Part shown: piece after piece, positions 46,701-55,812 of the stretch
Layout of the letters: each line of letters starts with the position of its first letter
Numbering within the stretch: position 1 is the first letter of the stretch
NCBI RefSeq assembly: GCF_007559275.1
Contig: NZ_VMHK01000005.1
Location: forward strand, 1-64,000
Length of the DNA: 64,000 bases
Source of the DNA: Bifidobacterium apousia
GTDB lineage: Bacteria; Actinomycetota; Actinomycetes; Actinomycetales; Bifidobacteriaceae
Direction of reading: 5' to 3'
Position numbers and translations under genes: made by a program
Notes under the pieces: model-generated
Seen by the model: only the letters and a program-made list of their open reading frames with translations
Databases searched by the model: none
Told to the model about the DNA's origin: nothing

Positions 46701-47380
46701 TGCGGCCGTTGCCGGTCAGGCCGACTATCTGGTTTCCTGCGGCTTGGATGCTGGCGAACTGAGGCTCCTGCAGGTTGGGCGGGCTGATGGTCAGCCGTGC
46801 GCCGGAGGCGGGCCCATGATCAGGGTTCAGCGTCCAGTCCGTGGTCTTCGACCACTGGGCTTTCAGGGTCGTGTCCTGGAGGATGGGCGTCTGCAAGTCG
46901 AAGGGCTGGTTGTCAAGCGTCCACCCGTCAAACAGGAAACCATCACGCACAGGATTCTGTTGCGGGGGAGTGGCGAGAGTCCCGGTCTTCACAGTTGATT
47001 GTGTTATCTTGCTGCCGTTGGCAGGGTCGAAGCGCACTATACGAGAAGCTTGATTATCTGTCTTTTCGGCTGATTTAGCCGGAGCGGAGTCTGTGCCGTC
47101 TGTATTGTTTGTCGTCGATGATGGAGCGCTTGGACTCGGTGTTGCGGGGCTTAACGGTGTGGTGGCTTGTATCGGTGATGGCGACGGTAGTGGAGTTTCT
47201 GGAGTGTTGCTGGGGAGAGTGCCGGGGGTTTGCTCAGCTACGCGAGGGGTCTGACGACCCCCCCCCCCCGGTGAGGACAGGAGCATCCGCCTGGGCGGAT
47301 GCGACGCCCAGGCCCGCAAGCATTCCCAGCAGGATGACAGCCATCGCCATGATGCGACGCAGACGGGAAACCAGATGCAT
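43759..47380 (-). CDS. RCC1-repeat surface protein, wall-anchored, phase-OFF by poly-G
   Basis: The first frame starts at ATG 47380: a signal peptide (MHLVSRLRRIMAMAVILLGM, cleavage after ASA) and then 12 consecutive G, after which that frame stops at once (SSDPSRS). The body continues in another frame to 43759. With 11 or 14 G the two would join into about 1206 residues. Body order: Thr/Pro/Ser-rich stretch, InlB-type repeat (FDPANG...GFLFDGWTLD), a divergent propeller half, a second InlB-type repeat (FDTGGG...GYLFDGWFTG), seven RCC1 repeats of about 61 residues (QVSAGxxHSLAxGSDG, YAWGYNYYGQLGDGT), then LPKAG, a hydrophobic segment and a basic tail: a sortase-type anchor. Probably a cell-surface beta-propeller adhesin or binding protein (inference). 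Confidence 0.85.
44150..45365 (-). repeat. Tandem RCC1 repeats, about 183 bp per unit
   Basis: Seven consecutive units. Units 1-6 are separated by highly similar segments (CGTCTTCACCCTGACCGG and flanks recur at about 44490, 44670, 44850, 45035 and 45220). Near-identity at DNA level invites gain or loss of units by recombination. Confidence 0.85.
47258..47269 (-). repeat. Homopolymer tract of 12 (C on plus, G on coding strand)
   Basis: Twelve C in a row on the plus strand, lying between signal peptide and body of the RCC1 surface protein. It is by far the longest homopolymer I noticed in the window and occurs exactly where the frame is lost, the usual design of contingency loci that switch by slipped-strand mispairing. 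Confidence 0.9.
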
Positions 47381-47641
47381 CAAACCAAAACCCCTTCACC
47401 AAACACCAAACGGAATCAACACCGCCTGTTATCAAAGTTCTGCCTGCCAGCGCCAACCCTGCATCAAATTGCAGGAGCCAATGGCGAAGCCAGCCGTCTT
47501 CTCGACATCCCCCGCTCTTCACCCTACCACCCAGTCAGCAAACAACACACGACCACAGCAAAGGCAATTGAATATGGCGAAGCCCCGCCTCCTGCTATCT
47601 GCAAGAGAACGGGGCCTCATCCTTAAACCGTCAAGAAGAGA

Positions 47642-50401
47642 TCAGCCGGTGTTCTGCAGGCCGGCGGCGACTCCTGAAACGGTGCAGAGAATCAGGTAGA
47701 TGAAGTCGGCCTGTTGGCTCTTGCTGAGCTCCTCCTTGTCGTTGCGACGACGCAGGGCCCGCAGGGCACGCACCTGGGTCACCGACAGGGCGTCCACATA
47801 GGGAGAGCGGATCCGGATGGCCTGGCCCAACACGTGGCGGTGCTGCAGGGGCCACTCGTCGCCCACGATCTGCAGAACCCACTTGCGGGTCAGCTCCATC
47901 TCCGAGAGGACCTTCTGGCTCAGGTCGTCCCGGTCGCCCAGGGAGAGGTACATCTTGGCGATGCGCTCGTCGGTCTTGGCCAGGCTCATCTCGATGTTGT
48001 CGATGAAGGTGCTGAAGAGCGGCCATTCCTCGTAGGCCTGGCGCAGGGTCTCCAGGTCGCCGAACTTCTCGCAGGCGGTGCCCAGGCCGTACCAGGCGGC
48101 CAGGTTGATGCGGGCCTGCGCCCAGGAGAAGACCCAGGGTATGGTCCGCAGATCGTCCAGGGACTTGGCGCCCAGACCGCGCTTGGCCGGCCGGGAGCCG
48201 ATGGGCAGCAGGCCGATCTCGTTCAGGGGCGTCACGATGGAGAACCAGGGGGCGAAGTCCGGCGTGTGCAGCAGGTCCAGGAAGCGCTCGTGGGCGGCCT
48301 GGTCCAGCTTGTCGGCCATGTCCGCGTACTTCTCGGTCATGGTGGTGTTGCGCTCCTCCACGCTGGGTGCGGACTGGAGCAGGGTGGCCGCAGCCACGGA
48401 CTCGATGTGGCGGATGGCCAGAACCGGGTTGCCGTAGCGGGCGAAGATGACCTCGCCCTGTTCGGTCAGCTTGAACCGGCAGTTGACCGAGCCCACAGGC
48501 TGGGCCAGCACGGCCCGGTTGGCAGGGCCGCCGCCACGGCCTACGGCGCCGCCGCGTCCGTGGAAGAGGGTCAGGTCGATGCCATGGCTCTCGGCCCACT
48601 TGGCGATGCGCTCCTGGGCGGAGTGCAGGGCCAGGGTCGCCGAGACGGGGCCGGCGTCCTTGGAGGAGTCGGAGTAGCCCAGCATGACCTCCATCTTGTT
48701 GCCGGTCTCCTTGAGCCGGGCCTGAACCTCGGGGATCTTGATGATCTCCTCCAGCACGTCCACCGAGTTCTGCAGATCCTCCAGCTGTTCGAACAGGGGG
48801 ATCACGTCGATGACCGGCACATCCTCGGCATGCTCGAAGGCCAGCCGGTTGAGCTCGTAGACGTCCTTGACGTTCTGCGCCGACTTGGTGAAAGAGATGA
48901 TGTAGCGGCGGGCGGCCTTCTGGCCGTTGCGCTTCTGGATGGCTCCCAGGGCCCGGAAGGTGTCGAGCACCTCGTGGGTCATGGGCTGCAGCTCGCCGCG
49001 CTCGCCATGCAGGCCGTGTTCGCGGATGTCTTCCAGGGCGCGGGCGTGGACCAGGGAGTGCTGGCGGAACTCCATCTCCACCATGTGGAAGCCGAAGGTC
49101 TGGGCCTGCCAGATCAGATCCTGCAGGGGTCCGTAGGCCTGACGGGCCGCGCCCGCCTTGGCCAGGGAGTCCTGGACCACGCGCAGGTCGGCGATGAAGT
49201 CGTCGCAGTCGGCATACATAAGGTCGGCGTCACGCTGGATGGTGGCCTGCAGGCGGTCGGCGATGACCAGGACCACGGCCCGGTGCAGCTCGTTGTGCGA
49301 GATGGTGGTGGCCCGGTCGGTCAGGCGCTCGCTCATCTCTTTCTGGTGGCTCCACAGGCTCCTCAGCTCGGGGCTGGGCGGCGTGGTGGTTACCTCCATG
49401 GTCATGTTGCGGCCCACGGTGGTGGTGGCCTTGACCAGGGCCTTGAGCATGTGGTCGGAGAACTTGCGGGCCACCTTGCGCGAGACCTTGGCGGTCACGT
49501 TGGGGTTGCCGTCGCGGTCGGAGCCGATCCAGCTGCCCGGGTGGAAGAAGGCGGGGCAGACGGGCTTGACCATGCCGGCCTTCTTGCCCAGCATCCAGTC
49601 GTCGAAGCGGCGGTAGACCTTGGGAATGGTCTCGAAGAGCGTGGCGTCGAAGATGTCCAGAATGGTGTTGGCCTCTTCGACGGGCGTCGGCTTCTTGGCT
49701 GCGATGGGCGAGGTGCGGAAGAGGGCGTCGATCTCGTTGTGCAGCAGACGCTCGTTCTCCTCCAGCTCGGAGCCGCCCAGGCCGCGGCGGACGGCCAGCA
49801 GGTTGGCGATGCGCCGGATCTTGCCCTCCACGGCCTTGCGCCGCGCCTCAGTGGGGTGGGCGGTGAAGACGGGGTGGAACTCCAGCTTCTCCAGCAGCTC
49901 CGAGGCCTTGGCCGGGCCCATCTCCTGAAGGAGCTGGCTGTAGGCGCTGGTCATCTCGTTGATGGGATCGGTGCCCTTGACTTTGAGGTCCACCTTGCCC
50001 TCGCGCTCATGCAGGACCTTCACCCGGTAGTTCTCCTCGCAGAGGTTGGCCAGGTGGAAGTAGGTGGTCAGGGCGCGGGCCAGCAGCTGGGAATCCTTGA
50101 CTGAGGTGTCGTCAATCAGGGCCACGGCTTTGGACAGGCCGTCCTCGTCGGGCACGGGGTCCGAGGGGTGGCGGTTGAAGTGCTCGGCGCTGGCCGTCAT
50201 CACGTCCTCGCGCAGGGAGTCGAACCGCTTGAGCAGCTGTTGATCGAATTCCCCCAACACATCCCTGAGCAGCCGCAGGCACAAGGCCATGTCCTCATCC
50301 AACGATTGAGGCAGCTTGCGTTCCTCCGGCCCCTTGGTCCCGGTGCCGGATGTGACCAGGGTCGCATCGGCAGCCGTGATTTGCTGATTACTGTCTGTCA
50401 T
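47642..50401 (-). CDS. ppc: Phosphoenolpyruvate carboxylase
   Basis: 919 residues, standard length. Catalytic His region FTAHPTEARRKAVEGKIRRI, GYSDSSKDAGPVSA, the mobile glycine-rich loop FHGRGGAVGRGGGPANRA, and C-terminus QNTG, which binds allosteric effectors. It carboxylates PEP to oxaloacetate, the anaplerotic step feeding aspartate and succinate formation. AAGGAGG precedes ATG 50401; the 16 extra codons upstream are ignored. Monocistronic on the minus strand. Confidence 0.96.
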   Translation of the reverse strand: MTDSNQQITAADATLVTSGTGTKGPEERKLPQSLDEDMALCLRLLRDVLGEFDQQLLKRFDSLREDVMTASAEHFNRHPSDPVPDEDGLSKAVALIDDTSVKDSQLLARALTTYFHLANLCEENYRVKVLHEREGKVDLKVKGTDPINEMTSAYSQLLQEMGPAKASELLEKLEFHPVFTAHPTEARRKAVEGKIRRIANLLAVRRGLGGSELEENERLLHNEIDALFRTSPIAAKKPTPVEEANTILDIFDATLFETIPKVYRRFDDWMLGKKAGMVKPVCPAFFHPGSWIGSDRDGNPNVTAKVSRKVARKFSDHMLKALVKATTTVGRNMTMEVTTTPPSPELRSLWSHQKEMSERLTDRATTISHNELHRAVVLVIADRLQATIQRDADLMYADCDDFIADLRVVQDSLAKAGAARQAYGPLQDLIWQAQTFGFHMVEMEFRQHSLVHARALEDIREHGLHGERGELQPMTHEVLDTFRALGAIQKRNGQKAARRYIISFTKSAQNVKDVYELNRLAFEHAEDVPVIDVIPLFEQLEDLQNSVDVLEEIIKIPEVQARLKETGNKMEVMLGYSDSSKDAGPVSATLALHSAQERIAKWAESHGIDLTLFHGRGGAVGRGGGPANRAVLAQPVGSVNCRFKLTEQGEVIFARYGNPVLAIRHIESVAAATLLQSAPSVEERNTTMTEKYADMADKLDQAAHERFLDLLHTPDFAPWFSIVTPLNEIGLLPIGSRPAKRGLGAKSLDDLRTIPWVFSWAQARINLAAWYGLGTACEKFGDLETLRQAYEEWPLFSTFIDNIEMSLAKTDERIAKMYLSLGDRDDLSQKVLSEMELTRKWVLQIVGDEWPLQHRHVLGQAIRIRSPYVDALSVTQVRALRALRRRNDKEELSKSQQADFIYLILCTVSGVAAGLQNTG

Positions 50402-50593
50402 CAGTCCTCCTTGTCGAATCGCAGGTTGCCTGGTCTTCGACCATTCCACGGCTCCTCCGCGGTTATTGGTGGTCGGCGTTGCAGGCCCACAGCCTTCGGT
50501 TCGATGGTTCGCGGCCCATTCTAGGACGCTTTAGGGTCGAATACGTTTCATGGTCCCGTGCGGCGGTGCAAGGGCACGTGACCCGGGTGGAGT

Positions 50594-52486
50594 ATGAATG
50601 TGGGTGTGAAATTCAAGAGCAGGAGTTCCAAGGACGGCTATCGCGGCAGGACCGCAGCCGAGGTCAGACGGGTAAGCAAGTACCACACCCACTCCATTCC
50701 GTTGGACATGGAGGACATTGAACGCGATTACGACAAGCCCATCGTCGAGGCCTGCATAGCGGCCAAGACCAGCCTCATTGTGCGGGTGGGCATGCTGGAG
50801 CTGGGGGCCGGCACGGGAAGCTTCCGCGTGCGCGAGATGATGCACAGGATTGCCTACCCCATGGGCGTGCATGTGCGGGCCGACGTGAACCTGACCGACA
50901 TCGAGGCCACCTGCACGGATGGCGTGTCCCGGATCACCGAGGTGGTGGACCTGCCCACCACCGGCGTCAACACCGAGCGGATCTGGCTGCTGGAGCACTT
51001 TGCGGACTGGCTCAGCGTCAAGTGCGGGCAGGCGGGGACCTACCACACCATGACGGTGGTCTCCCGGGAGCTGGTGGACAACCTGGACGAGCCGAACGTC
51101 TATGCGGCGGCCCGCAAGGCGGTTAAGGAGGTGCTGGCCCAGGACCAGGATGCGGCCAAGGCGCTCAAGGACGCAGTGGCCACCGCCGTGCACAACGAGG
51201 ACGAGATCAGCCAGAACCGGATCGATGCAGCGGCCATAGACACCAGGACGGCCGCCGGTCTGGGCACCGTAGGCTCCACGCCTCGGCCGGAGGATTCCAA
51301 CGATTCCAAGGCTGCGTCCGGACAATCTGCGTCAACTCAAGGCGAAGCACATGAGAAGGCCAGGTCTTCCGAGGGGGCCGCGTCCCCCGAACAGTCAGTG
51401 TCTCCCGACAGGTCTGCTTCTTTCAAAGAGGCCACAGACTCCAAAGAGTCTGCCTCCTCTGACGAGTCCGCATCCTCGCAGACGCGGGCAACGGGCGGCA
51501 TCACTGTCCGGCAGGCACATGAACGCCTGGACCTGATCGAGCGGCGCAAGCCCCTCTACTCGCCCCTCTTCTCGGGCTTCGCCTCGGCCGTGGCCTGCGC
51601 AGCCTTCGTCTTCCTGCTGGGCGGCGGCCCCTACGACATGGCCGGAGCCTTCGTCGGCGCTGGCATAGGCCAGTGGGTGCGCCGTCAGATGCTGGGCAGG
51701 CGGATCAACCAGTTCTTCGCCACCGGGGTGGCGGTCATCATCGCCGCCCTGGCCTGCGTCGGCACGCTGAGGCTGGTGGGCATCTTCGACCCGGTGGCCC
51801 TCAAGCACGACACGGCTTACATCGGCGCCATCCTCTTCGTCATTCCCGGCTTCCCCTTGGTCACCGGCGGCCTGGACATCGCCAAGCTGGACTTCCCGTC
51901 TGGGGTGCAGCGCATCACCTACGCCTTCTCGATCATCCTGGTGGCCACGCTGGGCGGCTGGGCCGTGGCGCGGATGGTCATGCTCAACCCCCAGGGCTTT
52001 GAACCCATGAACCTGAGCTCCTGGCTGATGGCCGGTCTGCGTTTGATTGCGGCCTTCTGCGGGGTCTGGGGCTTCTCGGTCCTCTTCAATTCACCCCAGC
52101 GCATGGCCCTGGTGGCTGCCGTCATCGGCGCTCTGACCGACACGATGCGCCTGGAGATGCAGGACATGTTCCATGTCCCCCCGGAGATGGCCGCCTTCCT
52201 GGGCGCTTTCCTGGCCGGCATGCTGGCCACGGTCTGGCGCTCCTCGGTCCGCCACGGCCTGCTGCCGCCCGACCTGGGCTATCCGAGAATCAGCTTGACC
52301 GTGCCCTCAATCGTCATCATGGTGCCCGGCTTGTATATGTACCGGGCCATGTTCTACCTGGGGCAGTTCAATACGCTCAACGCCCTGGACTGGGCCTTCC
52401 GGGCCTTCATGGTCATCATCTGCCTGCCGATCGGGCTGGTCACGGCCCGGGTGCTGACCGACCGCTCCTGGCGGTACGACGTCTAG
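50594..52486 (+). CDS. Threonine/serine exporter family protein (ThrE)
   Basis: 630 residues. N-terminal cytoplasmic ThrE domain (VEACIAAKTSLIVRVGMLEL, GAGTGSFRVREMMHRIA) and about ten C-terminal membrane segments with PGFPLVTGGLDIAKLDF and VPSIVIMVPGLYMYR, the pattern of Corynebacterium ThrE (single polypeptide). Between them, about residues 230-300, is a Ser/Ala/Glu-rich insert not typical of the family. It likely exports small neutral amino acids. Its stop codon overlaps that of the convergent trpS gene at the palindrome CTAG. Confidence 0.85.
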   Translation: MNVGVKFKSRSSKDGYRGRTAAEVRRVSKYHTHSIPLDMEDIERDYDKPIVEACIAAKTSLIVRVGMLELGAGTGSFRVREMMHRIAYPMGVHVRADVNLTDIEATCTDGVSRITEVVDLPTTGVNTERIWLLEHFADWLSVKCGQAGTYHTMTVVSRELVDNLDEPNVYAAARKAVKEVLAQDQDAAKALKDAVATAVHNEDEISQNRIDAAAIDTRTAAGLGTVGSTPRPEDSNDSKAASGQSASTQGEAHEKARSSEGAASPEQSVSPDRSASFKEATDSKESASSDESASSQTRATGGITVRQAHERLDLIERRKPLYSPLFSGFASAVACAAFVFLLGGGPYDMAGAFVGAGIGQWVRRQMLGRRINQFFATGVAVIIAALACVGTLRLVGIFDPVALKHDTAYIGAILFVIPGFPLVTGGLDIAKLDFPSGVQRITYAFSIILVATLGGWAVARMVMLNPQGFEPMNLSSWLMAGLRLIAAFCGVWGFSVLFNSPQRMALVAAVIGALTDTMRLEMQDMFHVPPEMAAFLGAFLAGMLATVWRSSVRHGLLPPDLGYPRISLTVPSIVIMVPGLYMYRAMFYLGQFNTLNALDWAFRAFMVIICLPIGLVTARVLTDRSWRYDV

Positions 52487-53568
52487 TAGCGCATGCCCAT
52501 GGCCGAGCGGACCTGATCGAGGGTCTCCTCGGCTATCTGGTTGGCGCGCTTGTTGCCCTCGACCAGGATGTCGCGCACGGTGTCCATGTCCTTGGCCAGC
52601 TCAGCCCGGCGCTCCCGGTGGGGTGCCAGGAATTCGTTGACCGACTTGGTTACGTAGGCCTTGAGGGCGCCCGAGCCGGCATCGCCGATCTCCTCAGCGA
52701 TGTCCTCGGGCCTTCGGTCGGTCACCAGGCCGGCCGTGGTCAGCAGGGCCGAGACCTGGGGGCGGTTGACAGGGTCGAAGGTGATCCTGCGCTCGGAGTC
52801 GGTGGGTGACTTGCGGATCAGCTTGGCCGTCTCCTCGGCGGTGGCGCCCAGCATGATGGAGTTGCCGTAGGACTTGCTCATCTTGCGGCCGTCCAGACCC
52901 GGAATCTCAGGGGTGTCGGACAGGATGGCATCAGGTTCGGGGAAGACCGGCGCCTGGCCGGGATAGCGCTCGTCGAAGCGGCGGGCGATGGTCCGGGTCA
53001 GCTCCACGTGCGGCAGGTTGTCCTTGCCGATGGGCACGACGTTGGCCTTGCAGAAGAGTATGTCGCAGGCCTGGTGGACCGGGTAGGTCAGCAGCAGGCC
53101 GGTCAGGGTGTGGCCGCTGGCCTCCATCTCGGCCTTGACGGTGGGGTTGCGGTGAAGCTCGGCCTCGGTCACCAGGGAGAGGAAGGGCAGCAGCAGCTGG
53201 TTCTCTGCGGGGGTGGACGAATGGGTGAAGATCATGGTCTTCTTGGGGTCGATGCCCGCAGCCAGATAGTCCAGCACCAGGTTGAGCACGTTGTCGCGGA
53301 TGTGCTCGGTGGTGTCCCGGTCGGTGATGACCTGGTAGTCGGCGATGACGATGTTGGTGTGCACGCCGCGATTCTGCATCTGGACGCGCTCGCGGATGGA
53401 CCCGAAGTAATGGCCCAGGTGGAGCCTGCCGGTGGGACGGTCGCCGGTCAGCATGGTGTAGCGGCTCGGATTCTTGTCCAGTTCGGCCAGCACCTGGTCG
53501 GACCGATGCTTGGCGGCTCTGAAGCTGTCGCTGATTTCGTTGCCTGCCGCTGTGACTTCTTCCTGCAT
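52483..53568 (-). CDS. trpS: Tryptophanyl-tRNA synthetase
   Basis: 361 residues, class I synthetase. HIGH-like motif PTGRLHLGHYFGS, KMSKS in GRKMSKSYGN, and the C-terminal helix ANQIAEETLDQVRSAMG. Charges tRNA-Trp in the cytoplasm. ATG 53568 with GGGTGGG just upstream; the longer frame (31 codons) lacks family similarity. Confidence 0.96.
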   Translation of the reverse strand: MQEEVTAAGNEISDSFRAAKHRSDQVLAELDKNPSRYTMLTGDRPTGRLHLGHYFGSIRERVQMQNRGVHTNIVIADYQVITDRDTTEHIRDNVLNLVLDYLAAGIDPKKTMIFTHSSTPAENQLLLPFLSLVTEAELHRNPTVKAEMEASGHTLTGLLLTYPVHQACDILFCKANVVPIGKDNLPHVELTRTIARRFDERYPGQAPVFPEPDAILSDTPEIPGLDGRKMSKSYGNSIMLGATAEETAKLIRKSPTDSERRITFDPVNRPQVSALLTTAGLVTDRRPEDIAEEIGDAGSGALKAYVTKSVNEFLAPHRERRAELAKDMDTVRDILVEGNKRANQIAEETLDQVRSAMGMRY

Positions 53569-53721
53569 GGTCCCACCCTTGCCGTCGTGCCGAATGTCGT
53601 TCTGGGAATTGCTTTTATGGTAAAAGTCCGAGCCGACAAGATGCTCAGGTGGTACTCTCATAAATGATGCAAATTCACATTCAAGTTGCCTAAGTGCACG
53701 TTACCTGGCGAAGGGGGTCGG

Positions 53722-54105
53722 ATGGGCCGCGGACGTCAGAAGGCTAAGCAGACGAAAATAGCCCGGAAGCTCAAATATCTGACAACGGACACGGATTACG
53801 ACGAGCTGGCCAAAGAGCTCAGCAGCAAGGAACCCGGAACCAGGGGCAAGGATCCCTTCAAAATGGTTGAAGAGGAATACTCCAAGCCGGATTCGCGCAA
53901 ATCGGGGGGCCAGGACCCCGAGGATTCCAGGGACGATGATCTGGACGACTACGCCCGGTGGGCCGCTGAGGCTGCTGCCAAGGCCACCTCTGGGGAGATG
54001 CCAGCCACGCCCAAGCCCCACAAGCGCATACCCATTCCCGTGCCCAGCGCGCTCAAACACCACAAGGACCAGAAGACCGCGGCCAAGGGGTCGTCGAGCA
54101 AGTAG
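53722..54105 (+). CDS. DUF3073 family protein
   Basis: 127 residues starting MGRGRQKAKQTKIARKLKY, the hallmark of the actinobacterial DUF3073 family. Basic N-terminus, acidic middle (DSRDDDLDDYARWAAEA), and a Lys/Pro-rich tail. No membrane segment. Function unknown in the family; the basic head suggests nucleic-acid binding (inference). AGGGGG five bases before ATG 53722. Confidence 0.88.
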   Translation: MGRGRQKAKQTKIARKLKYLTTDTDYDELAKELSSKEPGTRGKDPFKMVEEEYSKPDSRKSGGQDPEDSRDDDLDDYARWAAEAAAKATSGEMPATPKPHKRIPIPVPSALKHHKDQKTAAKGSSSK

Positions 54106-54111
54106 CCCACC

Positions 54112-54531
54112 TCATACCAGGGGCAACAGCTCGTGCAGATCGTCGCGTTCGCCCACGGCGCTGATATGCCCGGCGGCGGCTTCTTCACCCCAGCTGGTGA
54201 TGCCGGCAGCCAGCCGCAGCCAGACATCCGGGTCCAGTTCGATGACGTCGGGCGGGGTCAGGTTATGCGGGTCGGATGCCGGCCCATCCAGAATCTTGAC
54301 GGCCCCCCAAGGCGCCACCCTGACCTCTACGCCAGGGCCGGGGGCCTTGATCTCCAGCATGTGCAGGGAATAGCGGACAGCCATGGCCTTGCGGCGCCTG
54401 TCGGTTTGCGGGGCCACTGTCAGCCGGTCGCCCTCAGGGCCCAGATTGTTCGCGGCCTCCTTGGCTGCATCGCGCCAGGCCAGAAAATCCCGGCGGCCTT
54501 CTTCCATGTCTGCTTCCCGTATGGCACTCAT
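54112..54531 (-). CDS. SCP2-like sterol-carrier-fold protein
   Basis: 139 residues. The part VRYSLHMLEIKAPGPGVEVRV, then KILDG...PPDVIELDPDVWLRLAAG, resembles the actinobacterial sterol carrier family protein, which has an SCP2 fold. Its ligand is unknown; these bacteria make no sterols. Convergent with the DUF3073 gene (6 bp between). ATG 54531 with GGAG close upstream; the longer frame to 54600 is possible but unsupported. Confidence 0.65.
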   Translation of the reverse strand: MSAIREADMEEGRRDFLAWRDAAKEAANNLGPEGDRLTVAPQTDRRRKAMAVRYSLHMLEIKAPGPGVEVRVAPWGAVKILDGPASDPHNLTPPDVIELDPDVWLRLAAGITSWGEEAAAGHISAVGERDDLHELLPLV

Positions 54532-54665
54532 GGCTCCATTGTGACGCGCCGCCCCAACAGGCGTGTCCCAGCAGGCTGCAGACGGGCCGAATTCAGGCAT
54601 GAAAAAAGGAACCCGTTGCCCTCACGTCTTTGACGCTGGGTCGGATTCCTTCCCGACCGGAACGG

Positions 54666-54896
54666 TCAGGCCTGTGCGCCCGCTTGCAGAGGGGTCTCAG
54701 GATCCTCGGATCCCTTGTCCTCCTCATCCTTGGCCAGGCCCAGGTCGACTGGCGATGAGCTGTTCTCCCAGGGCTCCTCCCAGGGATCGTAATCCGGGTT
54801 CTGCTGCTTGTATACGAACAGAGCGACAACGCCGGCCAGCAGCGTGCCGAAGAGCAGTGCAAAGAACTTCCAGCCGTTTGAAGATGAATTCTCCAT
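54666..54896 (-). CDS. Small single-pass membrane protein
   Basis: 76 residues: MENSSSNGWKFFALLFGTLL, one membrane segment (about 9-29), then an acidic Pro/Trp-containing tail (NPDYDPWEEPWENSSS). AAAGGAG seven bases before the ATG supports translation. No family recognised; probably cytoplasmic-membrane anchored with an acidic domain. Divergent from the rhomboid gene. Confidence 0.7.
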   Translation of the reverse strand: MENSSSNGWKFFALLFGTLLAGVVALFVYKQQNPDYDPWEEPWENSSSPVDLGLAKDEEDKGSEDPETPLQAGAQA

Positions 54897-55050
54897 GTTT
54901 GGCTCCTTTCGACGACTTTCGTCGGTCCTGCCCACTTCGACCGACCTAGTCATCATCCTAGTAGAAAGCGGCGAACTGTGGGACGCATCGGTGCCATTGC
55001 GGCACGGAAACCGCACACCCCGGGCCGGATGGTCAGGTAAGGTAAGGTTC

Positions 55051-55812
55051 ATGGTCAATGGCATGGGCACCGGTTTCACAGGCGGAGGGAACGGTCGGGG
55101 GCCGCTGGGCTGGATCCGGCGGCACTGGGGTGACCATGCTCCGGTGGTGACCATAGCCATCACCCTGATCTGCATAGTGGCCTGGGTCGTCCAGATGGCC
55201 CTGTACCTGCTGGCTCCGCTTCGCTACCAGCGGCTTTTGCTGGGCTATTGGGCTTTCGTGCCGATCGCAGCTATTCATGAGCCTTGGATGTTCGTGACCA
55301 ATATATTTCTGCACGCCACCAATGTCTCGCACATCCTCTTCAACATGATCACCCTCTGGGTTGTGGGGCCGGTGCTGGAAAACCTGATAGGGCACGGGCG
55401 TTTTCTGGCCCTCTATCTGATCAGCGGGCTGGGCGGAGACCTGGGGCTGATGGTCTATGCGGTCCTGGCGCCCAATGGATGGGGCACCTCGGCCATCGGG
55501 GCCTCGGGCGCGCTCTTCGGGCTCTTTGCCGCCATCCTGGTGGTCTACCGCCGTCTGGGGATCGACATCGTTTCCATGGTGGTCTGGATGGCCATCAACT
55601 TCTGCATGCCCCTGTTTGTGCCCGGCATCGCCTGGCAGGACCATGTGGGCGGATTCATAGTCGGCGGCCTCTTCATGCTGGCCCTGCTGCACATGGGCCG
55701 GCCTGACTCGCGGGTGCATGGCCTGCTCTCCTGGCTGCTGCCCACGCTGATCTTCCTGGCGGCCCTGGTCCTGTTGGCTCTGGGCTGCAACATGGCCAAC
55801 CCCATGCGCTGA
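55051..55812 (+). CDS. Rhomboid family intramembrane serine protease
   Basis: 253 residues, about six to seven membrane segments. Catalytic Ser in TSAIGASGALFG (GxSG), catalytic His in WQDHVGGFIVGG, and the conserved FLHATNVSHILFNMITLW loop/helix. Rhomboids cleave membrane proteins within or near their transmembrane helices; the substrate here is unknown. AAGGTAAGG before ATG 55051. The longer open frame to 54808 overlaps the divergent small protein and is rejected. Confidence 0.9.
   Translation: MVNGMGTGFTGGGNGRGPLGWIRRHWGDHAPVVTIAITLICIVAWVVQMALYLLAPLRYQRLLLGYWAFVPIAAIHEPWMFVTNIFLHATNVSHILFNMITLWVVGPVLENLIGHGRFLALYLISGLGGDLGLMVYAVLAPNGWGTSAIGASGALFGLFAAILVVYRRLGIDIVSMVVWMAINFCMPLFVPGIAWQDHVGGFIVGGLFMLALLHMGRPDSRVHGLLSWLLPTLIFLAALVLLALGCNMANPMR

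Noticed and set aside
47319-47319. ATG at 47319 as the true start of the RCC1 protein
   Set aside because: It lies within the signal-peptide coding sequence in another frame, has no ribosome binding site and would give a wall-anchored protein without an export signal.
47714-50104. Plus-strand open frame of 796 codons
   Set aside because: Mirror of the ppc gene; composition is that of an antisense shadow.
54808-55050. N-terminal extension of the rhomboid protease
   Set aside because: It overlaps the divergent small membrane protein gene and its own promoter; a good ribosome binding site marks ATG 55051.
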